Positions 1 through 7,118 of a DNA stretch of 64,000 bases are shown in pieces. This stretch comes from Nocardioides panacis (GTDB lineage Bacteria > Actinomycetota > Actinomycetes > Propionibacteriales > Nocardioidaceae). The DNA is taken from NCBI RefSeq assembly GCF_019039255.1, contig NZ_CP077062.1, positions 1,178,001 through 1,242,000 of the forward strand, written 5' to 3'. Within the stretch, counting starts at the first letter, position 1; every line of letters starts with the position of its first letter. Under the pieces are notes generated by a model. The model did no database searches, was not told the origin of the DNA, and saw only the letters and a list, made by a program, of their open reading frames with translations. The translations under genes were made by a program, and so were the position numbers.

Positions 1-2
1 TG

Positions 3-431
3 TGGGTCTCCCAGTGCCGCGCGATCGGTGGCAACGGCCGCCGCTGCATCCCGTCCGACGCCCCGACGGTGACCGCTCCCTGGCTGGGCGTCTGCCCGGC
101 CGGGCACACCACCGAGCGGCACCGGCGCCCCGAGCGCGTGCAGTCCTGCGCGCGGTGCAGCCGCACGTTCTCCGCCGACCACCTGCTCAAGTGGACGCTG
201 CACGGGCGGCCCGCCGTGATGCACCCGAACTACCTCCACGAGCTCGAGGGGCTGCGTGCCGGCCGGCGGATGCGGCTGGCCGGCGTCGGGCAGCCGGTGC
301 GGCTGCTGGTCCCCGGGCCGCTGCACGGCCGCGTCGGGCGGGTGGTCAAGCGCGGCCGCACCAGCTACCACGTGCAGCTGCCCGAGGGCCGGCTCCGGGT
401 CCTGTTCGCCGCCGCCGACCCCCTGGCCTGA
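3..431 (+). CDS. SprT-like family protein, C-terminal part (5' end outside window)
   Basis: An open frame enters from the left edge and stops with TGA at 429-431, so only the last 142 codons are visible. There is a Cys-rich segment (SQC..RRC, then VCPAGH and SCARC about 20 residues apart) that looks like the zinc ribbon following the catalytic domain in SprT-like proteins, preceded by a Trp-containing stretch typical of that junction. The HExxH zinc site expected in the family would lie upstream and cannot be checked. An internal ATG-like start (GTG at 69) would remove the first Cys pair, so I read it as a truncated gene. The family links this to zinc-dependent proteolysis of DNA-protein crosslinks or to uncharacterised SprT-like proteins; that role is inferred, not shown. 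Confidence 0.6.
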   Translation, partial: WVSQCRAIGGNGRRCIPSDAPTVTAPWLGVCPAGHTTERHRRPERVQSCARCSRTFSADHLLKWTLHGRPAVMHPNYLHELEGLRAGRRMRLAGVGQPVRLLVPGPLHGRVGRVVKRGRTSYHVQLPEGRLRVLFAAADPLA

Positions 432-436
432 CCGCG

Positions 437-500
437 CTGACCCGGCGACGGTGGCGGCGCAGCAGGCGCCGACCCGGCGACAGTGGCGGCGCGGCGGGCG
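437..500. repeat. 32-bp imperfect tandem duplication
   Basis: Two adjacent 32-bp units (437-468 and 469-500) differ at only a few positions; both contain GACCCGGCGAC followed by GTGGCGGCGC-like sequence. The duplication begins just after the stop of the SprT-like gene and abuts the HNH gene fragment. Confidence 0.6.
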
Positions 501-600
501 TGCCTGTGTCGACGACACCACCGGCTCAAGACCTTCGACGGCTGGACCTACCGGCGGCGGACGGCTCGTGCCGTTGGCGGGGAAAGGCCCTGTTCACGCC
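498..600 (+). pseudogene. 3' remnant of a DUF222/HNH endonuclease gene
   Basis: Codons from 498 read ACLCRRHHRLKTF followed by DGWTY, almost identical to the C-terminal HNH segment of the intact gene on the other strand near 37.9 kb (ACLCRRHHRLKTF followed by TAWTY). After about 555 the similarity continues in another frame as DGSCRW, matching DGDYAW of the intact copy, so the fragment is frameshifted as well as lacking everything upstream of the last HNH residues. There is no start codon or ribosome binding site. It is the tail of a former 13E12-type gene. The rest of the 304-base gap between the flanking genes (601-735) shows nothing recognisable except the ribosome binding site of the next gene. 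Confidence 0.6.
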
Positions 601-735
601 GGCTTGTGGACCTGTCCGGCCCCCGCGACCGGGTCTAGCGTGGAGCCAGTGCTCCGGCGGAGCCGCCGCCGGTGTGCGAGGGGGCCGAGGCCGGGCGCGG
701 AAGGCCGCGCGCCCGTGGACGTCCGGGAGAGTGAG

Positions 736-1230
736 ATGCGCAGCAGAGCCCTACTCGCCAGCACCGCGGTGGTCGTCGTCACCGCGGCCGGGGTCACCGT
801 CGGTGCGGCCCAGGCCCAGCCCGACTCACCCGCCGCACGGACGCAGGCCGGCCGGGCGGCCTCGCAGATCGTCGTCGTCGAGCGTGCCGTCAGCGACACG
901 GTGGTCGACCAGGGGCCGACGGGCGACAGCCTCGGCGACCTGCTGGCCTTCGGCAACCCGGTGTACGACCGGACCAACACCCACCAGGTGGGCCGGGACC
1001 AGGGGTCCTGTGTCCGCACGGTCGTCGGCAAGGCCTGGGAGTGCTCCTACACGACCAGCCTCGCCAAGGGGGCGCTGGTCGTCGAGGGGCCGTTCTACGA
1101 CACCCGGGACTCGGTGCTCGCGATCACCGGCGGGACCGGGAGCTACTCCCGCGCCCGCGGCGTGCTGCACCTGCACGCACGCAACGCGAAGGGCACCGCG
1201 TTCACCTTCCGGTTCGTCGTCCAGCGCTGA
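736..1230 (+). CDS. Exported allene-oxide-cyclase/dirigent-like barrel protein
   Basis: 164 residues from ATG 736, preceded by GGGAGAG. Residues 1-28 form a signal peptide (Arg-Ser-Arg, hydrophobic core, AAQA cleavage region). The rest has the alternating beta pattern of the allene oxide cyclase-like/dirigent barrel: GDSLGDLLAFGNPVYD (about 63-78), GALVVEGPF, and the hallmark ITGGTGSYSRARG (about 130-142) shared with plant dirigent proteins and bacterial relatives. Cys92 and Cys103 could form a disulfide after export. Bacterial members are mostly uncharacterised; the fold often binds hydrophobic ligands, but no substrate can be inferred. It appears monocistronic. Confidence 0.7.
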   Translation: MRSRALLASTAVVVVTAAGVTVGAAQAQPDSPAARTQAGRAASQIVVVERAVSDTVVDQGPTGDSLGDLLAFGNPVYDRTNTHQVGRDQGSCVRTVVGKAWECSYTTSLAKGALVVEGPFYDTRDSVLAITGGTGSYSRARGVLHLHARNAKGTAFTFRFVVQR

Positions 1231-1275
1231 GACGCGTCCGCGACGTGCCCGGGACGCGCTGGCTAGCATCGTCGC

Positions 1276-1680
1276 GTGCAGGAGAGAACGCCGTCGCGTG
1301 ACCCGGGCGACCGCTGGTCGCGGTCGGACTGGTGGGGCGTCGTGCTGGACGCCCCGGACGTGGCCGTGCTCACGCGCTTCTACTCCGAGCTGCGCGGCTG
1401 GCCGGTCTGGAAGCAGGACGCCGAGGGCTCGGCCCTGGACCTCGGCGAGGGCGTGGCCTACCTGACCATCCAGCACAACCCGGACTACGTGCGCCCGGTG
1501 TGGCCCGCAACGCCCGGACACCAGCAGATGATGCTGCACCTGGACTTCGAGGTCACGGACCTCGACGAGGCGGTCGCCAGGGCGCTGGCCTTGGGGGCAG
1601 AGCTGCCCGAGCACCAGCCACAGGAGGACGTGCGGGTGCTTCTCGACCCTGCCGGCCACCCCTTCTGCCTCTACACCTGA
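1276..1680 (+). CDS. VOC family (glyoxalase/bleomycin-resistance-like) protein
   Basis: 134 residues from GTG 1276. A single vicinal-oxygen-chelate unit: WWGVVLDAPDVAVLTRFYSELRGW at the start (opening strand and helix), HLDFEVTDLDEAV in the middle (His often a metal ligand) and a closing strand ending in DPAGHPFCLYT, where the Asp/Glu-type ligand and aromatic residues fall in family proteins. The length equals one VOC subunit, which normally dimerises. VOC members include glyoxalases, dioxygenases and antibiotic-binding proteins; specificity cannot be read here. The next gene on the strand starts 36 bases downstream, so the two may be co-transcribed. Confidence 0.8.
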   Translation: MQERTPSRDPGDRWSRSDWWGVVLDAPDVAVLTRFYSELRGWPVWKQDAEGSALDLGEGVAYLTIQHNPDYVRPVWPATPGHQQMMLHLDFEVTDLDEAVARALALGAELPEHQPQEDVRVLLDPAGHPFCLYT

Positions 1681-1715
1681 CCGACGCCGGCCGCCCGACC
1701 TGGCACCATGACCGG

Positions 1716-2711
1716 ATGCCGGGTCACCGTGTCGTCGCGCTGCTCGGCGCACTGCTGCTCCTGGTGTCCTGCTCGGCGTCCTCCCGGTCGGACGAGCCGC
1801 CGCCCTCCTCGTGCCCCGCACTGCACTTCGACGACGTGCGCGGGCCGGTGCCGTCGTACGTCTCCGCGCCGCTCGCGGCGTTCCCCAACGACCAGGCGCT
1901 GTGCCGAGGACTCTGGCTGCCGACGGCGGACCGCTGGCTGGTGCCGCAGGGGCTGGCGCTGGACGGTCGGACGGCGTGGGTGAGCGGCTACCGCTGGCGG
2001 AAGTCGTACGGCGACCGCCCCTGCCGGCTGCTGCACGTCGACCTGCTCACAGGGCGGCTGCTCGCGTCCGCCGACCGGCTCACCGGGTCCGTGGGGGACC
2101 GTGGCGCGACGTTCTGCCGGCACGGCGGCGCGCTGTCGTCGGACCGGCACGGACTCTGGCTGGCGGAGGCGGACCGGCTGTGGCTGGTCGACCCGGCGCG
2201 GGTCGGCACCGGGCACGAGGTGCTGCGCGTGTGGCGCACCGAGCGCCCGGTCCGCGGCTCGGCCTTCGTCGACGGCTCGCGCGCGGAGATCGCGCTGGTG
2301 TCGTTCTCCGACCGGCACGCCGGCCGCACCCGGTGGTACTCCTTCGACGACCTGCTGGCGGACGGCGTCACCACGCTGGTCGCCGGGCGCCCGACGCGTG
2401 CCGACCAGGCCGGGGCGACGCGGACCACCTCGGCGGTCCGTCGGGTGCAGGGCACCACGCGCGGGCCCGGGGGAGTGTGGTCGACGTCCTCGACCTCGAC
2501 GTGCGGCATGCTCGTGACCCCGGGAGGCCGGCGGGTGGCGTTCGCGCCCGGGGCCGAGGACCTGGAGTTCGACGGCCGGGGCCGGGTGTGGGCGGTCCTG
2601 GAGTCCGGCGCCCGGAGCTACCAGCGCGACGGGCGCCCGCTCGTGCCGATGCTGGCCCGCTTCGACGCGCGCTCGCTGCTCTCCGGCCCGGACACGACCT
2701 GCTCCTGGTAG
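1716..2711 (+). CDS. Putative lipoprotein with a predicted extracellular beta-propeller-like domain
   Basis: 331 residues from ATG 1716. The N-terminus has a lipoprotein signal (hydrophobic 6-17, then SCS with Cys19 as the lipidation site). The mature part contains regularly spaced short strands (LALDGRTAWVSGYRW, LLHVDLLTGRLLAS, GLWLAEADRLWLVDPARVG, LEFDGRGRVWAVLESG) typical of proteins that read out propeller blades, but no named family is recognised. Several Cys residues (CPALHF, CRGLW, CRLLHV, CRHGG, CGML) suggest disulfides outside the cell. It may follow the VOC gene in one transcript. The function is unknown. Confidence 0.6.
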   Translation: MPGHRVVALLGALLLLVSCSASSRSDEPPPSSCPALHFDDVRGPVPSYVSAPLAAFPNDQALCRGLWLPTADRWLVPQGLALDGRTAWVSGYRWRKSYGDRPCRLLHVDLLTGRLLASADRLTGSVGDRGATFCRHGGALSSDRHGLWLAEADRLWLVDPARVGTGHEVLRVWRTERPVRGSAFVDGSRAEIALVSFSDRHAGRTRWYSFDDLLADGVTTLVAGRPTRADQAGATRTTSAVRRVQGTTRGPGGVWSTSSTSTCGMLVTPGGRRVAFAPGAEDLEFDGRGRVWAVLESGARSYQRDGRPLVPMLARFDARSLLSGPDTTCSW

Positions 2712-2733
2712 CCCGGTCGGGCCCCCACGCGGT

Positions 2734-3738
2734 TCAGGAGGAGCGGCGCGCCGCCTTCTCGTCGTACATCGCGGCGTCGGCACGGTCGAGCAGGGCGGCG
2801 GGGGAGTCGGCCGGCCCGAGGCCGCGGGAGGTCCCCACCGAGGCGCCGAGCCGGACCACCCGGCCGTCCGGCAGCTCCACGGGGCCGTTCAGCGCCGCGC
2901 GCACCCGGTCGGCCACCTCGGTGAGCCCGTCCTCGTCGCCGATCCCGTCCTCCACGAGCACCACGAACTCGTCGCCGCCGAGCCGCGCCACGAGGTCGGT
3001 GGCCCGCACGGAGCCGAGCAGCCGGTCGGTCACCTTGCGGAGCAGGGCGTCCCCGGCGGCGTGGCCGAGCGTGTCGTTGACCTGCTTGAACCCGTCGAGG
3101 TCCACGAACAGCACGCCCGGCGCGGTGATCGAGCGGTCCATCCGGGCGAAGGCCCGGTCCAGGGACTCCAGGAACAGCGACCGGTTCGGCAGCCCGGTCA
3201 GCGGGTCCCGGGTCGCGGCGTGCGCCAGCGCTCCGGCGGCCCGTCGCAGCTCCAGCAGGCGCACGGTCGCCGCGGCCAGGTCGCGCAGCCGCTCGATCTG
3301 CAGCCGGGTCAGCTGCGAGGCCTCGGGGGCGAACGCGCACAGCGTCCCGACGACCTGGTCGTCCCCGACGATCAGCGGCGCGGCGACGTACAGCCGGATG
3401 TTCGCCAGCTCGCCGGTGACGTGCGGGTTGTCGGCGAAGACCGCGTCCAACGACGCGTCCGGCGTGTAGGTGACGTCCCGCGACAGGATGCTGTAGCCGC
3501 ACATCGACTCGTCGCGGTGCACCTCGGTGGGCTCGGCGCCGTACGTCGAGGCCTGCCACTGCCGGTCCCGGTCGATGAGGTTCAGCACGGCGGTCGGGGT
3601 CCCGCAGATGTACGACGCGAGGCGGGTCAGCCCGTCGAGCTCGGCGTCCTGGGGACGGTCGAGGACGTCGAGCCCGTGCAGCACCGCGAGCCGCTGCTCC
3701 TCGTTGCTGGGGCGCGGCCAGGACGAGGAGGGGGTCAC
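2734..3738 (-). CDS. GAF-GGDEF diguanylate cyclase
   Basis: 334 residues. Residues about 17-165 form a GAF sensory domain (LTRLASYICGTPTAVLNLID; VAAPLIVGDDQVVGTLCAF), and about 175-330 form a GGDEF domain starting at RDPLTGLPNR. The catalytic signature is intact (RLGGDEFVVL, GGDEF at 254-258), as are the metal/GTP-binding FVDLDGFKQVND and the product-inhibition I-site RATD (245-248) five residues before it. It should make cyclic di-GMP from two GTP under GAF control. There are no membrane segments, so it is cytoplasmic. It lies 13 bases behind the aminotransferase on the same strand and is probably translated from the same message. The GAF ligand is unknown. Confidence 0.9.
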   Translation of the reverse strand: MTPSSSWPRPSNEEQRLAVLHGLDVLDRPQDAELDGLTRLASYICGTPTAVLNLIDRDRQWQASTYGAEPTEVHRDESMCGYSILSRDVTYTPDASLDAVFADNPHVTGELANIRLYVAAPLIVGDDQVVGTLCAFAPEASQLTRLQIERLRDLAAATVRLLELRRAAGALAHAATRDPLTGLPNRSLFLESLDRAFARMDRSITAPGVLFVDLDGFKQVNDTLGHAAGDALLRKVTDRLLGSVRATDLVARLGGDEFVVLVEDGIGDEDGLTEVADRVRAALNGPVELPDGRVVRLGASVGTSRGLGPADSPAALLDRADAAMYDEKAARRSS

Positions 3739-3751
3739 GGCTGAGAGTGTG

Positions 3752-5125
3752 TCAGGTTCTCGGCCTCGTGAGCGCCGTGACAGCCTCCTCGAACAGCCGG
3801 GTGTGCAGCGCGACGTCGGCCGCCGACGTGTCGGGACACATCAGGGCCATGTTGTGGAACGGCGTGATCAGCACGCCCCGGTTGGCCATGAACAGGTGGA
3901 GGTACTCGTCGAGCTCGTCGTCGGCCGCCGCCGCGGAGTCGCTGCCGGTGCGCGGGGCGGGGGCGGCGAACCGGTACTCCGCCCGGGCCCCGAGCTGCTG
4001 CACCGTCCACGGGACGCCGGTGCGGTCGAGGGTGGCCTGGACGCCGGCGGTGAAGTCGCCGGCCAGCGCGACCATCCGCTCGAAGGCGGTCTCGGTGAGC
4101 ACGTGCTCGAGGGTGGCCCGCATGGCGGTGACCGAAAGTGCGCTGCCGGCCAGCGTCCCGCCGACCCCGCCGACGTCGACGAGGTCCGCGTCGTCGCGGG
4201 ACATGGCGGCCGCCGCGACCTCGCGGGTCAGGCCGTAGGCGCCGCTGGGGATCCCGCCGCCGATGCTCTTGCCGATCACGAACAGGTCCGGCTGCAGGTC
4301 CCACAGCGCGGTCGCGCCACCCGGACCGGCCGAGAACGTGTGCGTCTCGTCGATCATCAGCAGGGCGCCGTACCGCGTCGCCAGCTCGCGCAGGCCCGAC
4401 AGGAACCCGGGCTCGGGCAGCACGATGCCGATGTTGGTCAGCGCCGGCTCGGTGAGGATCGCGGCCACGTCGCCCGCCCGCAGCTGCTCCTCGACGCCGG
4501 CGAGGTCGTTGAACTCCGCGACCCGCGTCGTCTCGGACAGCGCGACGGGTGCACCCACCAGGCCCTCCCGGGCGACCGCCTGCCCCGCCGGGCCCGGGAC
4601 GGCGAACGCCTCGTCGACCGAGCCGTGGTAGCAGTAGGCGAAGGTCAGGATCTTCGGCCTCCCGGTGACCAGCCGGGCGATGCGGATCGCCCACCGGTTC
4701 GCGTCGGTCGCGGTGAGCGTGAACGACCACAGCGGCAGCCCGAAGCGGCGGGCCAGCTCGGCGCCGACCCACTCGGCGTCGGCGGTCGGCAGCATCGTGG
4801 TGATCCCGCCGAGGTCCCGCATCCGCGCGGTGACCGCCTCGACGGTCGCCCCCGGGCTGTGCCCGGCCATCGCGCCGGTGTCGCCCATCGCGAAGTCGAC
4901 GTACTCCTGGCCGTCCACGTCGACCACCCGGTTGCCCCGCGCCCGGTCCAGGTAGAGCGGGAAGCCGCCGCTCCACATGTTCATCCAGGTCATCGGCACC
5001 CGGCCGAACAGGTGGTCGGCGCGGGCGTACTGCTCGGCGGAGCGCGGGTGCGTGCGGGTGTACGTCGCCCGCTCGACGTCGAGCAGCGCGACGAGCCGGG
5101 CACGGTCCAGGTCGTGGGGGGCCAT
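3752..5125 (-). CDS. Class III (PLP-dependent) aminotransferase, glutamate-1-semialdehyde aminomutase-like
   Basis: 457 residues from ATG at 5125. The fold type I PLP enzyme core is clear: GDTGAMAGHSPGATVEAV near the start, FAYCYHGSVDE, the PLP-binding Asp context GALLMIDETHTFSAG, and the Schiff-base lysine in GKSIGGGIPSGAYG. The closest familiar group is glutamate-1-semialdehyde aminomutase and related class III transaminases, but the sequence around the pocket (LWSFTLTATDANRWAIR) departs from a classic HemL and there is no tetrapyrrole gene next to it, so I do not call it hemL. It leads the diguanylate cyclase in an apparent operon and is divergent from the iron-regulated reductase gene. 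A run of six G/C bases immediately after the ATG makes the start sensitive to sequencing error. Confidence 0.8.
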   Translation of the reverse strand: MAPHDLDRARLVALLDVERATYTRTHPRSAEQYARADHLFGRVPMTWMNMWSGGFPLYLDRARGNRVVDVDGQEYVDFAMGDTGAMAGHSPGATVEAVTARMRDLGGITTMLPTADAEWVGAELARRFGLPLWSFTLTATDANRWAIRIARLVTGRPKILTFAYCYHGSVDEAFAVPGPAGQAVAREGLVGAPVALSETTRVAEFNDLAGVEEQLRAGDVAAILTEPALTNIGIVLPEPGFLSGLRELATRYGALLMIDETHTFSAGPGGATALWDLQPDLFVIGKSIGGGIPSGAYGLTREVAAAAMSRDDADLVDVGGVGGTLAGSALSVTAMRATLEHVLTETAFERMVALAGDFTAGVQATLDRTGVPWTVQQLGARAEYRFAAPAPRTGSDSAAAADDELDEYLHLFMANRGVLITPFHNMALMCPDTSAADVALHTRLFEEAVTALTRPRT

Positions 5126-5182
5126 GCCCGGACGCTCTCGCCTCCGGGGCCGCTCGTCAAGCCCGGCGCGCAGGGACCGGCC

Positions 5183-5211
5183 TTGACCGTGTGACTTAGG
5201 CTTGCCTAACC
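5183..5211 (+). promoter_or_regulatory. DtxR/IdeR-type iron box overlapping a promoter
   Basis: TTAGGCTTGCCTAA at 5196-5209 is a perfect TTAGG-N4-CCTAA palindrome, the core of the DtxR/IdeR operator. A TTGACC hexamer at 5183-5188 could be the -35 box, placing the operator over the -10 region, the usual geometry for repression by iron-loaded regulator. It sits 24 bases before the ATG of the siderophore-interacting protein and also within the 108-base gap from the divergent aminotransferase, which may share the control. Confidence 0.8.
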
Positions 5212-5233
5212 CGCCGTCCCGCCGAGGAGTCCC

Positions 5234-6088
5234 ATGCCCGAGCCCCGCCGCCGCCGCACCGCCTTCGCCGCCACCGTGCTGCGCACCGAGCGGTTGTCCG
5301 GCTCGCTCGTCCGCCTGGTCGTGGGCGGTCCCGGCCTGGTGGGCTTCACGCCCTCGGAGAGCACCGACTCCTACGTCAAGGTGCTGTTCGTGCACCCGGA
5401 CGTGCCGCGGCCGCTGCTCCGCACCGAGGACGGCCGGGTCGACGTCGACGGGATCCGCGACGCCGGACCGGCCGAGCAGGCGCCGCGGCTTCGGTCCTAC
5501 ACCGTCCGGGCGTACGACGCAGCCGCCCGCGAGCTCACCCTCGACTTCGTCGTGCACGGCGACGAGGGGCTGGCCGGACCGTGGGCGGCGGCCGCCCGTC
5601 CCGGCGACGAGATCGCGTTCATGGGGCCCGGCGGCGGCTACGCCCCCGACCCGGACGCGGGCTGGCACCTGCTCGCCGGGGACGCCAGCGCCCTGCCGGC
5701 GATCGCGGTCGCGCTCGAGCGGCTCCCGAGGGACGCCCGCGGCCACGCCGTCGTCGAGGTGCACGACGCGGACGACGAGGTCGTGCTGGCCGGCCCGGAC
5801 GGGGTCGCGGTGACCTGGGTGCACCAGGGCGACGCCCGCCCCGGCACCCGGCTGGTCGAGGCGGTGCGGGACGTCGCCTGGGCCGGGGACGACGTGCACG
5901 CGTTCGTGCACGGCGAGGCCGCGGCGGTCAAGGAGCTGCGGCGCTACCTGCGGGTGGACCGGGCGCTCGGCCTCGACCGGCTCTCCATCTCCGGCTACTG
6001 GCGGCTCGGCGTCGACGACGAGGGATGGCGCGCCTCGAAGCGGGAGTGGAACGCCGCGATCGAGGAGTCCGAGGCCGTCGTCGCCTGA
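5234..6088 (+). CDS. Siderophore-interacting protein (flavin-dependent ferric-siderophore reductase)
   Basis: 284 residues from ATG 5234 with GAGGAG just upstream. The FAD-binding motif RSYTVRAYD, the following TLDFVVHGDEGLAGPWA segment and GDEIAFMGPGG are typical of the ViuB/SIP family, as is the C-terminal SISGYWRLG with a WRASKREWNAAIEE-like helix. Family members reduce Fe(III)-siderophores in the cytoplasm, releasing Fe(II), using FAD and NAD(P)H or ferredoxin. The iron box directly upstream supports induction by iron starvation. There is no siderophore synthetase or transporter in the window, so its partner uptake genes must lie elsewhere. Confidence 0.9.
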   Translation: MPEPRRRRTAFAATVLRTERLSGSLVRLVVGGPGLVGFTPSESTDSYVKVLFVHPDVPRPLLRTEDGRVDVDGIRDAGPAEQAPRLRSYTVRAYDAAARELTLDFVVHGDEGLAGPWAAAARPGDEIAFMGPGGGYAPDPDAGWHLLAGDASALPAIAVALERLPRDARGHAVVEVHDADDEVVLAGPDGVAVTWVHQGDARPGTRLVEAVRDVAWAGDDVHAFVHGEAAAVKELRRYLRVDRALGLDRLSISGYWRLGVDDEGWRASKREWNAAIEESEAVVA

Positions 6089-6140
6089 GCGACTCCCGGC
6101 GCGTCCTGCTCAGGATACGAACGTCGCCGATGATCACAGC

Positions 6141-7118
6141 GTGCAGTCTGGTCGTGGACAGGTCGCGGAGAGCCGGGTGCGCATGGTCGCCCAGCCCCAG
6201 AGCGTGCCGGCCGTGCGACGGTTCGTCGACGACGCGCTCACCACCTGGGGCTGTCTCGACCTGATCGACGACGTCAGCCTGTCGGTGACCGAGCTCGCCA
6301 CCAACGCGACGCTGCACAGCCGCAGCAACTTCTTCGACGTCGAGCTGCGCTCGGACCCGTACGCCGTCCGGGTCGCGGTCGTGGACACCGGTGACATGTC
6401 CGCGGAGTCGATCGCGCTGCGCGCCGACGTCGGCCACCACCCCGACGTCACCGGCGACCTCGACCTGGAGTCGATGACCGGGCGGGGGCTGTTCATCGTC
6501 TCCTCGCTGGCCAGCAGCTGGGGCATCGACGACCTGCCGGGCGGCACCCGGGTGTGGGCCGACTTCGCGACCGGCGGCCGCCCGGATGGTGACCAGGGCG
6601 CCGTCTCCTCGCAGCCGCTGCTGTCCGGGTGGGGACGACCGGACCCACGCCTCGAGGTGGACACCGTGGTGATCCGGCTCGACGGCTGCCCGCCCGGCCT
6701 GCTGCTCGCGCACGACGACAACCTCGCGGACATCGCGCGCGAGCTGCGGCTGTACGGCGCCAGCCACGCCGACCCCGAGGCGTCCCGGTCGGCCGAGGAG
6801 GTCGTCGAGATCGTGCTGCTGTCCGCGCTGTCGTGGGACGCCGCGCGGGTGCTCGCGAAGCAGGCTGCCCGGGACGGGCGCCCCCTCGTCGACGTGGCGA
6901 TCGCGAGCAACCCCGTGGAGCTGCCCCGGCGGGTCGCGGTGCTGCGCCGGGCCCTGCTGCGCGCCGAGGCGATGGCCGAGCAGGGCCTGCTGATGACGAT
7001 GCCCGCCCCGGCAGCGGTCCAGGAGTGGCGGGACTGGGCCGAGGTCGAGATGGTCGAGCAGGCGTGCACCGGCCGGGCGCCGCGGTCGTTCGCCGGGCAC
7101 CGCGAGGGCCTCGTCTAG
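6141..7118 (+). CDS. RsbW-like ATP-binding protein with C-terminal extension
   Basis: 325 residues from GTG 6141. The first half is a HATPase_c_2 (anti-sigma-factor kinase type) domain: the N-box SVTELATNATLHS, the G1 box VAVVDTGD and the G2 box MTGRGLFIVSSLASSWG are all present. The second half (about 160-325) is an alpha-helical extension (LADIARELRLYGASHADPEAS; PRRVAVLRRALLRAEAMAEQG) with no recognised domain. Members of this group usually act as kinases or partner-switch proteins on anti-sigma-factor antagonists; no antagonist or sigma gene is adjacent. Its stop codon shares CTAG with the stop of the convergent acyltransferase gene. Confidence 0.75.
   Translation: MQSGRGQVAESRVRMVAQPQSVPAVRRFVDDALTTWGCLDLIDDVSLSVTELATNATLHSRSNFFDVELRSDPYAVRVAVVDTGDMSAESIALRADVGHHPDVTGDLDLESMTGRGLFIVSSLASSWGIDDLPGGTRVWADFATGGRPDGDQGAVSSQPLLSGWGRPDPRLEVDTVVIRLDGCPPGLLLAHDDNLADIARELRLYGASHADPEASRSAEEVVEIVLLSALSWDAARVLAKQAARDGRPLVDVAIASNPVELPRRVAVLRRALLRAEAMAEQGLLMTMPAPAAVQEWRDWAEVEMVEQACTGRAPRSFAGHREGLV

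Noticed and set aside
2-1465. Long open frame crossing two genes at the left edge
   Set aside because: It is Arg/Pro/Ala-rich with no domain; the real genes lie in other frames. Long spurious frames are expected at this GC content.
3752-5125. Calling the aminotransferase hemL
   Set aside because: Motifs fit class III PLP enzymes generally, the pocket region differs from typical HemL, and it is not beside heme genes; hemE is 57 kb away.
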